Shown: positions 25,401 to 36,640 of the stretch, one piece after another
Position numbering within the stretch: position 1 is the stretch's first letter
How the letters are laid out: each line of letters opens with the position of its first letter
Assembly (NCBI RefSeq): GCF_021130785.1
Contig: NC_060213.1
Span: forward strand, 65,696,001 to 65,760,000
DNA from: Homalodisca vitripennis
Taxonomy: Eukaryota; Arthropoda; Insecta; Hemiptera; Cicadellidae
Length of the DNA: 64,000 nt
Direction of reading: 5' to 3'
Notes under the pieces: model-generated
Databases searched by the model: none
What the model was told of the DNA's origin: nothing
The model's input: only the letters and a program-made list of their open reading frames with translations
Position numbers and translations under genes: made by a program

Positions 25401-28400
25401 GTTTCATATGGGTACACTGTAAATATTTACATCAGATATAGTTATTAGTATAATTTACTGCGCAACATTATTTTATATTTTCTTGTAAAAAGCTTTGCTA
25501 TACATTAATAAGTACGGTAAGAGAAAAATACATCTGGCTTTATTACCTTTAACTATTGCCTGACAATATACGTAGTTCAAGTTTGAATCTTTAAAAATCT
25601 ATGTGAAAATGTCAATCTCTCCGAATCTGGTACTATATGACGATTGGAACACATTGATGAGGTAGATGACTCTGACCTTGCCACTTAAAACGTGCTACTT
25701 TCCTGTATTGTTCAACCTATAGGCAACAGTATTTTTCAAGTCTCGTCGGTTTTTCGTTTGTTTTTTGTGTAATGAGAATATTTAGAGTAAGTTCTACATT
25801 TGAAACAGGTACGTTTAATCATAACTCGTCGTATATTCCAAAAATTCAATATTCTTACGAAGTAGGTACTACCTTAATTAATCCATCACATCACTTTTCT
25901 ACAACTTCGTCCTAATAGTCATTTAACTTCACAAGAACAATTTAGCAATCTGCCATTTAGTTTTAGGACCCAGTTTTCACAAAATAAATCAAATTACTCT
26001 TACAGGCTAAAGTAAAAAGTATAAATAGTAAATGTTTACAAACCGTAACCTAAAACTGTAAAAAACGTATTTTGACAATAAATCACAATATTTATGTCTT
26101 AGATGTCAGACTTATTACATTCTCACTTTGTACTGTATTATAATTTAACTTTAAAATTATTCAGATAGCTAAATAATGCAATATATTGTATATACTTTCA
26201 CCGTGTACTTAGTTATAATAAATAGTGAAGCCTACTTGCATTTAGTCAGTGCTTAAATAATTTGTTCACAAAGAATTGTTTTACTTTGCAATAAATTCCT
26301 TCGGCTTTGTTGAACATTCCTATGTACAACAGTATGAATTCGAAGGAAATGAAAATGTGATCATTATGCACCTCGATCACCCTTCACAAGATTAATTCAG
26401 TTAGTTACAAATACATTAATGTATTTGTCTTTATTTGTGTTTTCCGTGCATATACAATATAAGACGTTTTTTATTATCCACTCTGATATGTTTAATTATT
26501 AACAGATTTAAGCATCTGTTAGGCAATTCTGTAACACCACCAGTACAGACAAGCCTCAGATTTCCAAACCAATCTGAAAATAGGTTTTCAACCGTATATT
26601 TATATTATTAAACTCATCCTGTAAGATTCGTAACATTTTACATTATTTCGTCAAATAATCTTACAACATTGGAAATTGTTCTCATAATACAGGTCCACCT
26701 CGTCTGAGACTGTAATTCTCAGCTTACATAATTATCAGTTTAACTGATAACTAGTACAAAGAATATCAAAACGTGTTGCGAAGTAAGCAATGTATCACGT
26801 TCACAAACACGAATAATAGCAAACCACAAATCGTGGTTTTGAACATTGCAACCTATGAATTTACAGCCAACGGCCACATAAGAAAATCGCTACATGGAAA
26901 TTTGCTTGGTAATCGTAGGCTTGGTTTCTCGCATAGTTACTAAATTCCGATCTAATGCGGTATTATAGTAAGAGACGAACTGACAGGAATTTAAACTTAC
27001 AGAGGTCCGAATAGCTACAACCTTCAGTTGTGGAGGATTTATATACTGTTCTAGACAGTGAAAACGTCAATTTATCAAGATTTATGACAAAATAAGGTGA
27101 AGAGGTAGGCGTAAAATCACTATTGACTGTTTTCAAGAGGATTTCAAGAGGATTATAATACCGTTATCTAATAGCTAAACCAAGTTGTAATAGATTTTAG
27201 TTCGTTATTTGTGTAATGGTACTGTACATTTATCCATGGATAATTAAGATACCAATGGAATGATAAAGCTACTCGTACCCCTTCACATATCATACAGTTT
27301 TTGAGGGGACTTTTCATTGTATATTATTTTGTCAACTGACTGTAATATATTTTAAAATTAATTCTGTTCAATTCATCAATTTAATTCAACTCTATAAAAG
27401 TTCTATTTACCGAGGAATTCTAGTTATTAAGGGTCGAATATGTATTTATATATTTAAATGTATATTATATACATAAATACATATTATATTTCCATTTTCG
27501 TGTCAAAAATTCCGAGTGATGTCCCTGTTGGAGATATTGTAGAATGCAGCCTAGTGCGACTAGACATGATGTAGAGGTGTAGAGGTTGTCATCACTAACA
27601 AAGAAGAGTGTAGAGGTTGGAATTTTCCAAATAAACCATTCTTCAGAGATACCATAGTAAATTCCTCTGTTTATGTTTGGGATCCAGATGACGCTTCTCT
27701 AGGAGTCCTTTTAAATATAACATGGAGCTACAAGACGTAAAGGTTGCAAAGGTGAATTTTTAATCAATTTCGCTTTTTATATTAGCGTTCTGGTTGATAT
27801 CTCTGTTTGAAGCGATTTTGGATCCATCCTATAACAGAGAAATGAGATATTGTGATTCATACAAAAGTTGCAGCCTTTATATAGAACTTTTTCCAGTGTA
27901 TGTCAATATTGTAAGCGACCTCCGTTGGGAAAGGACCTTACAATTGGAAAGAATTCGGACAGATTAATAAGCTGATAAGGACTTACATCTCAATGACTAT
28001 GTACTCAATGTCACAGTAATTCATGGTTAAATATTACTTTCTTTTATTTTTCATGACAAAGTACATTTGGAATACATTTCATAAAAAAACGAAACATGAT
28101 ATAGTGTAGAGACTGCGATATCACCAAATGACAACTTTATTGAGTTTTAGGTGATAGTCCATTAGAGAGTATATTTAACGTGACAGAGAACAACAGTACG
28201 GATTATATCAAAGTTTATTTCCGTAAACAATATTAGGCACTACAAATATTTTAAAATAAAAGTAAACCTGCTTTAAAAGTTTCAAAATAAATGATAAAGA
28301 ATTTAACATACAAATTATATGACAGAAACAACGCCATGTCAAATAATGTATGGACAAAAAGTAACAACTCTAAAGTGAAATGCCTAACGATAATATCAGG

Positions 28401-28419
28401 CAAAGTTAAAGGTTTTAAG
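19431..28419. other. Nine kilobases without a recognisable gene
   Basis: AT-rich. Open stretches such as 21762-21439 (minus, 107 codons), 21959-22201 and 24273-24536 (plus) show no known motif. Some of this could be intronic DNA of a host gene whose exons lie outside the window. Confidence 0.45.
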
Positions 28420-28700
28420 GCAGGTCCTTGGACCTTCTTAAGATTGTGTCGTTGTCCGAACTTCTGTGCGATTACTCTTGATGGGATGGTTCTAGAGATT
28501 GGAAACTTGATATATAGGTGCCTCTTGGCCCGAAGAAGAATTGTATTTAATTTATGTGAAAAGATAAGGTAGTCTGTCCAACCGTTTTTGCAATGGAAGG
28601 TTTCTAGAGACTTGAAACTTGATGTATGCTTTTTTTATTACTCCAAGGAAGAACGATTATTATCGACTTTCTGTACGTCTGTGCGATAGCTATTTCGTTA
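28420..28700. repeat. Dispersed repeat, two units of ~130 bp
   Basis: Two successive units share CTTCTGTGCGAT, GGTTTCTAGAGACTTGAAAC (first copy GGTTCTAGAGATTGGAAAC), TTGATATATAGG or TTGATGTATGC, and CCGAAGAAGAA or CAAGGAAGAACG. The complement of the 134-bp array at 5.2-5.85 kb carries the same landmarks (CTGTGCGATAACTCT, ACTTGATGTATAGATTTCC, CCAAGGAAC). They belong to one dispersed family. Confidence 0.6.
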
Positions 28701-31700
28701 CGTTGTATAATTATAGATTATTGCCACCTATAAAAGTTGTATATATACTAACAAAGTTTACAAAAATATTTATTAAACATTTTTAACTTTCAAGGCAATT
28801 ACAGAAATGTGTAACTACAAATTCTACACAATATGTGTTTATTGTCAGCAAAGGTAGCGTGAGCGGCAAATTAAAAAATACCACCAGTCTAATTAGTATT
28901 TGTGTATACTGAAACCTCATTAAGGTTTTAACTACATGTTCATTACTAATTGCTAATTGATGTATTTTATGCAGACATTCGTGTTAACTCAGAAATATGC
29001 AATAAGAAACAATGATTGTCTGAAATTTCAGGCTATTATTTCATAGCAATTATCTAATTCTAAAAAACTAATCAACAAAACCTCATGAAATTAATTCTGA
29101 ATCTATTTGATAGCAGGGCACAACCAGGAAGTTGGAACTTTTCACTTTACCTCTGACCGGAAGTAACGTATGTCTGCGTAGATTTGTCGGCACATTATCT
29201 CAAGAAATGTGAGCTACAGCGGAGAGATTTTGCACCAAAATATACAGTGTGACAATTTAAAAAATCCAACGGTACTTCCCTGAACAGCCCCGTAAGTTAG
29301 ATGTAAGTTAGATACTGTACACCATCCATCTTGGTGATTACTAGTAAGGTGCTTTTTATTATATTTTAATATGCTTGTGATTATTGGATTTTTAAATTTA
29401 TAAAAGTGGTACTTCGTAAACTACAAGCTTTAAACAAAATTACAGCTGCAGTATAATAAGAGGTCATCACCACTATAGAATCATATTTATGGTTATCTAA
29501 ACTGTAGAAACAAAAATGTTTACACTAATTACGCTATAGATATTTTAAATTATAATATAATTAAGCTGTTTTCAATCTAAAATATCAATAATTTATTGAT
29601 GAATAAAAAACTATCTAAGTTATGTGTATCTATAAAATGAAACAAACAAAACAGTTTAACATTTAGTTACTTTTTACTGTTTTAAGGATAAATTTGCGTG
29701 ACAGCTAGTGACACAACACATGTACTATAGCGGCCATTACTCAAATACCATATAAGTGAATATACTTTGTTTGAATTAATTTGGAACAATATTGTTATTT
29801 AATACATTAAAAATAGCCGATAAACATTAATTGTAAATAACTGTAATTAAAATGTCTTTGTATTTGATAGTTTAAGTATTTCTATTTGATAATTTGGTAC
29901 CCTGCTACGATTGCAGTGGTGGCATCTTAGTATACTGCAGCCAAAATTACTGTATAATAAGTTTACAATACAATACAAAGATTGAAAATCCTGTTTAAAA
30001 ATAATCCTCAACATGATTTGTAAATAATATATTCCGTTCCTACTTAAACTTCCTGAATGAACAAAATGCTTAATGAACTTAAAACAAGTTTTGCTTTACG
30101 CGAATTATAGTCATTGCGTAATAGTCCCTTGCTGGAAATGTATTTTAAAGAATTGCTTAAATTTTCCTCCTGTTTCTAAAACGAAGATGAGAACTTGGGA
30201 ACAAGTTTGTTCTTGAGGTAAAATCTAGATATAATATTGTCACGGCAGATTAAAACCTTTATTCCAGGTTTACTTATCCCACTTAACTGTCTGCTTATAG
30301 CAAACGAAAAATTATGTTTTTACTTTACAGCGCAACCAATAAAAACAGTAACACATGGGCATAGGGTTATAAATACATAAAGCAGTTAAGAAATGATAGA
30401 AAGGACATCATCTGTAATGTTGGCCCGCACACAGAGCCCGCACACTTCATTTGCATCCCTATCGTTAGTTCTTCGTTTGTTTAAGTTGTCAGCGTACAAT
30501 CTCGTTAGATCTAGCGTATCTTGTAGCCTAGGCTAAAAGTGCGGGCTCACTTTACGTTAACCCACGTAGTATTCAAGTAAGAAAACTAGCTATGTAAATA
30601 AATCTTCGTTATTTTTTGTTGGTTTGATAAAAAAAACTGAGTTTCGTCTCCTGTATATTTTAACAGTATTTCAGTATGATTATACAACTTTAACCTTGCA
30701 CGCACAAACATTAAAAATCTCACTCAGGCTTTTTAGTATATGTTATTACTTTAGAAAATGCTCATAACAACATAATTGAAAGAATAATTATGGATGACGG
30801 AACTAACCTTTTATAATACCTGCATTATCTAGTAGCCTAGATATTAGTTTTAATTTCAGTATGTACGGATTGACGTGGACAAAGCACTCGTAAATTGTCA
30901 TCAATATAAACCGAAATTATAGGAAAAGAGGATATCTATAGGAGGTGAAAGAAAAGTTATAATGGGACAGTTGATTGAAGAGTTACTAAATTCAGGACAA
31001 TTGAGGTATTCATGGACATAGATTATACGAGTAGAACATCTGCATTAATGATGTCAAGAGATCAGTGAGTATTTATGTAATACATAACTGCAATTAAAAT
31101 TGTAGTATTAAACTCGAAGGTTTTGGAATAGTGTAGCACACTGCTGATAATTATTATATATAAACAGATGCGATTTCAAAAAGATTTTAATTCCTCAATT
31201 ACATCAATGTTTATGCCTACTTAAATACTTAATAAATATGAACGTCAAATAATAAGTACACCTAAAAAAATATTTTAATTTATTAATTCTTCTTATACTT
31301 GTAATGTGAATATAAGACATTAATTGCTACATAATAACACACCTACATTGTTAACGCTTTCTACGTACAAGGGATTGGGCGACTGAGAAATATCATTGTT
31401 AGGGGATGCTATTAAAGCTATATCAAAAGTTGTGTTAGAAATTCCTATAAAAACTATACAATGTGGATCTTTATACAACGATAGAGTTACGAATATTTAT
31501 AACATATTTAATGTGTAATATACGCAAAAATATTATTTGGATCTAGATGGTCCTATATCATTCATTATTAATTTACTATGTTTACCTTTTATGCCTACAT
31601 ACCAGCTTTAATTAGTTAGACATAATAACGTTAATATTGTAATGTTGGTCCGTATTTGGCCTATGCATGTATAGCCTTATCATGACTTAACAATATTTAC

Positions 31701-33180
31701 AGCAGATTATTTTAAATTACACTAATATTAAGAAACAGTACATAAATTGTATCTTAAAACTGACCATACATCGCTACAATATAGGTTAATACACATATTA
31801 CAAATCACTAAAAATTAAAAATATACCACTATCTCCTTAAGTTCATTTGTAAAATTGTTCAAATTTATTACACATAATATACAATTATAGTACTGTTTAA
31901 GACAATTGTTCAAGTCCACCAAATGATTACGCATATAAGCGAAATGTGATGCAATAAGATAACTCAGTTTAATTTGTTTTAATTTTTATATGTAGTAGTC
32001 AGGAGAGTAGTGTACTTATGACATATTACTGCAACCGTTTCAGTAGAAGATAAATCTCTCTTATGATATTAACTCTTTAGCTAGCAAGAGGTGTAGTGTC
32101 TAATATTGTAAGTGTCACTACATGTAGCTAATACGATAAGCTCTGGTAGCGAACGTGTTTTGCTTCAGCAAGTAGCTAGCTGACTGCCAGGGTGCTGTGA
32201 AGTGCTGAAAAACATAAACGTACTCATTATTTAATATCTAAAAATATTTTAAACCAATGAAGATTGCAATGACGTTGTTTTTAGTTACAGGCTTAGGTGA
32301 TCCAAAGAAATTAATCCTGAAAATCGTGTAAAAATGTGTCATGCTTAAATCCTGATAGCTGAATTTTTTTTGTTAGATCAGTCGAGAACATCAGTGAAGA
32401 ATCTGCCAACTTCTTCACTGAACCAAACCCAGCCAAGATTCAGTATGTACAATGGATTTATGGACTGAGGTAAACACAATTTAAACTTGGTTTGTCCTTA
32501 GAAGTTAATCTATAGGCTATTTATCGTTAATTTCTTTTTCACAGTTTTATGACTTTATAGTGGGATGTAATCTAAATTAAACATTTCTCACTTCAAGAAT
32601 AAATTATTGTTCAAGATTTTATTTCTCAAAATACTAGTTCATCTATATTGTACTTCCAAATATATTCATTAGTATCAATAGGAATTTATTTGGTTCATGG
32701 TTTCTTTTCGAACAATATGAAAGTTGCTAGGTGTATTCAATTGGCTATGAGTTAATGCTTTACAAAAATAGCCTTGGTATATCTTTGCTGTAAAATATAA
32801 ATAGAATATTTTAAGCAGGCGAGTCTCATTGAATCGCTTTACGATATCAGTGAAGGGTTTGACTGAGTGCTTCATAGGTAACTTTTGGAAAATGGTAGAC
32901 GTAAGGTACAGAAGAAACGTCTTAAAATTTAAAATGAGCTACTTTGAAAATTTGAGGCATATGGCCTGGAGAAACAATTGCACTGAGGTTTCTTGGTGTA
33001 AGTTGTTATTTGTGTTAGTAGAGAGAGATCATTAACGCGTTGTGTGTTGTGGCTGTGAACTTTATCAACCTATGGCAAGTTTCTTTTGAGGCATGAATGA
33101 TAACTTCAATAATATACATGGATACCACTGTTATGAAGGAAAGTTTCTCGACAAGATTCTTATGGTTTGTAGCCTTGTCA
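28701..33180. other. No gene seen; one short inverted repeat
   Basis: AT-rich, no coding signal. A perfect 10-bp inverted repeat GAGCCCGCAC (30434-30443) / GTGCGGGCTC (30539-30548) brackets 95 bp of locally GC-richer sequence. Confidence 0.45.
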
Positions 33181-33184
33181 TTAT

Positions 33185-33595
33185 TTACATAGCTCACTTC
33201 TGCAGTACCAGTATTTGACGGTTTCCAGCAGGTGAGGCTCCCTATAGAGTTATTCCGAATCTAAAATGTAACTGACATAGAAAATAATATGCTGATTTCA
33301 ATGCTCCAGGGGTACCAATAGCTTTGAACCTCTTCAATGCAAAGAGTACTGCACTGAGACTTGAACACATATAATAAGTGTGATCATTCCAGGAGAGGCC
33401 TTGGTCCAAAATTACGCTTAAGTGTTTAACAGTATTGACTCTTTTAGGATCGGCAGATTCTGTTAAATTGTATTCAAGTAGTCTAGAAGCAAGATAGTTT
33501 GTCTTAGCAGCATTTAGGAGAGGTGTACTCTCATAAGGCCTACATGTTAAATTGTCGATCTTCAATCCTGTTTTTCTCGGAAAGTATTCAAGTTA
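33185..33595 (-). pseudogene. Non-LTR reverse transcriptase fragment
   Basis: The open frame at 33565-33242 encodes the region after the YADD box: LNAAKTNYLASRLLEY, then VNTVKHLSVILDQGLSWNDH, then LSAVLFALKRFKAIGTPGAL and AYYFLCQLHFRFGITL. Beyond a stop it continues GASPAGNRQILVLQK. 'LN..KT', 'VKHLGV.LD..L.W..H' and 'YGI..WG' are conserved in Jockey/R1-type ORF2 proteins. Both ends are missing. A related but distinct sequence lies in the hAT element at 16.4-17.3 kb. Confidence 0.78.
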
Positions 33596-33899
33596 CAATA
33601 ATTAAATGTTTGTTAAATATTGTACACTGAATTAGTATGACTCACTACTGGTTCTTTTATTAATTAATTTTGCATTAATTTTTAAAAGAAAATTCTTTTG
33701 GTAAAATTACTTTAATGTAAAATTACTTGTTTACATCTAGTTAAAAAGATTCCAAGTAAAGATTGAGAAGACAGGCCTATATTAAAAATATTAAAAATTT
33801 CGTTCATATCGGTACAGTGGTATTTGAGAAAATATGAGGGTGGTTTGATAATTCTGGTAAAAATAGAATAAAATATGGTTTTAAAAGCAAAAACACACT

Positions 33900-35020
33900 T
33901 CATTTCTCGACATACTGTCCTTGTAAGGCTATACACCTGCTCCAGTGAGTTTCCAATGTTTTAAACGCATCGGTAAAGTAGGCTTTATCGAACTCTGCAA
34001 AATAGTCTGTCACAGCGGTGGACACTTCCTCATTCGATGAAAATTTCTTCCTACCAAGCCAAATTCTCAAGTTTAGGATTAAGAAGAAGTCACTCGAAGC
34101 CAAGTCTGGTGAATAAGGTGGGTGAGGAACCAATTTGAATCCCAAGTCAAGCACTTTTGCCATTGCGATAGCTGCTGTGTGGACTGGAGTATTGTCCTGG
34201 TGAAACCGCACCTTCTTCCTTGCCAATCTTGGACGTTTTTCAATGAGTTCCTGTTTCAAACGGTCTAGCAGAGCAGCATAGTAGGGCCTAGTTATGTATC
34301 TGCCTTTTTGCCAAATAATCTATCAGGATTATACCCGGGGAATCCCAAAAGACAGTAGCCATCACCTTTACAGCTGGCAAAACAGTCTTCACCTTCTTTG
34401 GTGCACTCTCCCCACGCTTCTTCCATTGTGTGTACTGTTGCTTGGTCTCCGGGGTGTAATGGTGGATTCAAGTTTTGGCCACAGATATGAATCTGCGCAA
34501 AAGGTCCTGTGGATTGCGCCTGAATAGTGTGAGATTCTAAGTATAAATGTTCTTTCGTTTCCGTTTTTGGTCTAAAGTAAGCAGGCGCGGCACCCATCGC
34601 ATCGCGTACAGAGCTTCTTTAGGGTCAGTTTTTCATGGAATATGCAATGCACTCATCACTTCATCAAATCAAGTCATGCATTAAGTCACCGTCATCATGC
34701 AAATCACTTCAGTTGAGACGCCTACAGTGTTAGCTATGTCACAAAATTTTAATCTTCGATCTTCCATTATCATATCATGCACCTTATCGATGGTTTCCTG
34801 TGTGGTGACTTCAACGGGCTGACCGGAGGGTGTTTCATCTTCCGTGCTTCTCCAACCACGTTGAAACTCATTGATCCAAAAGTAAATGGTCTAAAATGTC
34901 AGTACAGAACTCACATGGACTTCATCCAACTCATATTTGATCTGTGCAGCTGCCCAACCCTTCAAATGAAAATGTTTAATGACCACGTGAAATTTGTTTT
35001 TCACAATCCTAAGGAACTAA
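33900..35020 (-). pseudogene. mariner transposase (DD34D type), inactivated
   Basis: From N to C: a helix-turn-helix region VIKHFHLKGWAAAQIKYELD (about 34990), RGWRSTEDETPSGQPVEVTT, the WVPRLLT linker (about 34590), then three catalytic blocks. These are VFWDSPGIILIDYL (first Asp, about 34345), FHQDNTPVHTA (second Asp, about 34195) and HPPYSPDLASSDFFLI (third Asp, about 34110). It ends with CIALQGQYVEK-stop at 33900. The Asp residues fit the mariner DD34D signature. The open frame at 34259-33900 holds the last third; the rest is spread over other frames with several stops, and no start codon remains. The product would be the cut-and-paste transposase of the element. Confidence 0.9.
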
Positions 35021-35038
35021 CTACGAAGTTACCACTTA

Positions 35039-35535
35039 GGCTAGGTGCACACACACCGATTTTGGACGACCGATTTTTTACCGGCCGTCCAAATTCCAAT
35101 AGTGAACTGAATGAGGATAGTTGCACACACACCGATTTTTGACGGTCGATAAAAAATCGAAGCGATGGTTTCAAGATAATCATTAGTAAATTCATGTATA
35201 CACGCTTTCTTCATAACTAACCAGATGGCTTGGCATACTTCTTTTATTATTTTCCTTGCAGTGGAAATCCCAACTTTGAAGGAATAATGTAGGTTGGTAA
35301 AGATGCACCCGCTCGCTAGATACCTGAAAAAATAGCTTAGTAGAAGTATGGTGATTTATGAGTATTTTTAAAACAAAAAACTGTTATACCGGTGCATTTG
35401 GACATTAACCTGGACAATGAAACAACAGCTGAAATTTGGCGATTTTCAACCAAACGAAACGGATTTGTTCGTGAAGATGGAGGAGCGAGAGCTGTGAGGA
35501 CGATCGGTAAACAATCGGTGCGTGTGCAACTAGCC
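35039..35535 (-). mobile_element. PIF/Harbinger-type derivative nested in mariner
   Basis: The left end GGCTAGGTGCACACACACCG (35039) and the complemented right end GGCTAGTTGCACACGCACCG (to 35535) form imperfect terminal inverted repeats of about 25 bp. They are flanked by TTA (35036-35038 and 35536-35538), the 3-bp target duplication typical of PIF/Harbinger. A second partial copy of the left terminus (TTGCACACACACCGATTTTT) lies inside at about 35123-35142. The body retains a nuclease-like exon fragment. At 497 bp it is an internally deleted, non-autonomous copy. Confidence 0.85.
35155..35323 (-). pseudogene. Harbinger-type nuclease exon fragment
   Basis: On the minus strand, directly after a good splice acceptor (TTTTTTCAG, ending at 35324), an uninterrupted frame reads YLASGCIFTNLHYSFKVGIS, then TARKIIKEVCQAIWLVMKKA and CIHEFTNDYLETIA. 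The pattern 'LA.G..F..LHY.F.IG.ST...I..EVC.AIW' is the well-known N-terminal part of PIF/Harbinger (DDE_Tnp_4) transposases. The catalytic Asp/Asp/Glu region is absent, deleted between this exon and the terminus. It supports the family assignment made from the TTA duplication. Confidence 0.8.
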
Positions 35536-35689
35536 TTAAGCTGGCTGCAAAAACTCTACTAATAACAGCTGCCATTCTAAATTTTCTGTAATATCCTTGG
35601 AAATATCAGTCTTACCAACAGCAGTGCAGATTCCAAAAATTTCCCGCTCTTTCATACAAATGTACCATACTTATCGAACCGCCCTCGTA

Positions 35690-36640
35690 CATAAGTTTAG
35701 GGAATAAATTAGCAGAAATCAAGTTTTTCGAAATTGACAATACAAAATCCAGGCCAACTGAATATCAAAGCTTAACTTACTCTTTAAAACATTCCTGATC
35801 CATAATCATGTCCTTTTTCCTTTTTGCATCTAACAACGTCTTCGTTGCCATTTTTACCTTTCTTAGATTTCTTTGCCTCCACTCCATACGCTTTATCAGC
35901 TTTTTTATTCGGTTGCGATCAATTTCGCTTAGAGTTTGCAAATTGTTTTTTACCTGACTTTGAGTCTGAGCTCTTTCAATACTTCAAATTTACTCTTATT
36001 CTCTTCATTGAAACTGATTACAGCATCATATGTACCTCATTTCTAAGTTTGAATGCCAACAAATTCACTTTTGGTATCCTGGACCAGAATACATAATTGA
36101 AACTTTCCTTGACATTTTTCGTACATCCATGTATGCATTTTTTTAAGTTCTAGCTAAGCTAGGTCTTTGAATATCGGTTCTATAGTCTCAACCACAGCGT
36201 GGTCTAGATCATTTTACTAGAAGATTACTTCTTTTGGCAGGCTATGGATGATGGATGTCGTATGCTTTGCACGGGGGAAACCCCCTTATAAGAAGTAGTC
36301 ACTTCTGTAGATCAGTGCCGACGAATGCCTTTCCATTTTTTGAAGTGAAAACTTCTTTAGGCGCGTTGAGCGTTTTGGTAGAGGGTAAAATCCTCGGTTC
36401 CCGTCACCGACATGCTAATGATACTAACCTGCATGAAAAAGTCAGTCTCGCTGTGTTTTTTAACCGTAGACTTGGCCGCGGACTACTAACCTGCATGAAA
36501 AAGTCAGTCCTCGCTGTGTTAAAACCAACGAACTATACTACTGGAACGCGCACTGCCCATAAGCAGCATGTTTGTGTTTTCCGGTCGCACACAGCTGTGC
36601 GTTACTGGTGTATCCATGGATTTGCAGGCGCTTAAAGTGG
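35690..36640. repeat. Dispersed repeat sequence, no supported gene
   Basis: 35690-36110 is open for short distances on the minus strand (for example GTYDAVISFNEENKSKFEVL near 36030) but has repeated stops; no family is recognised. From about 36220 the sequence is the complement of the 3.8-kb dispersed repeat and then continues. It contains a 35-bp direct repeat (CTAACCTGCATGAAAAAGTC at 36428 and 36488). The 126-codon open stretch at 36255-36635 (plus) crosses this repeat and is not called as a gene. Confidence 0.45.

Larger units (their letters stand above)
33835..35687 (-). mobile_element. mariner element with nested insertion
   Basis: Terminal inverted repeats lie at 33833-33859 and 35663-35689 (counting the flanking TA). 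The right end, complemented, starts TACGAGGGCGGTTCGATAAG; the left starts TATGAGGGTGGTTTGATAAT. Both end in TGGTA, with 22 of 27 positions matching. A TA dinucleotide at each end fits the Tc1/mariner target duplication. The element encodes a mariner transposase on the minus strand and is split by a 497-bp PIF/Harbinger derivative. Removing that insertion leaves about 1.35 kb, the normal size of a mariner. Confidence 0.88.

Noticed and set aside
34294..34527. Plus-strand open stretch over the mariner
   Set aside because: A shadow of the minus-strand mariner transposase.
36255..36635. 126-codon open stretch on the plus strand
   Set aside because: It runs across a dispersed repeat and contains an internal duplicated segment; best explained as repeat sequence.
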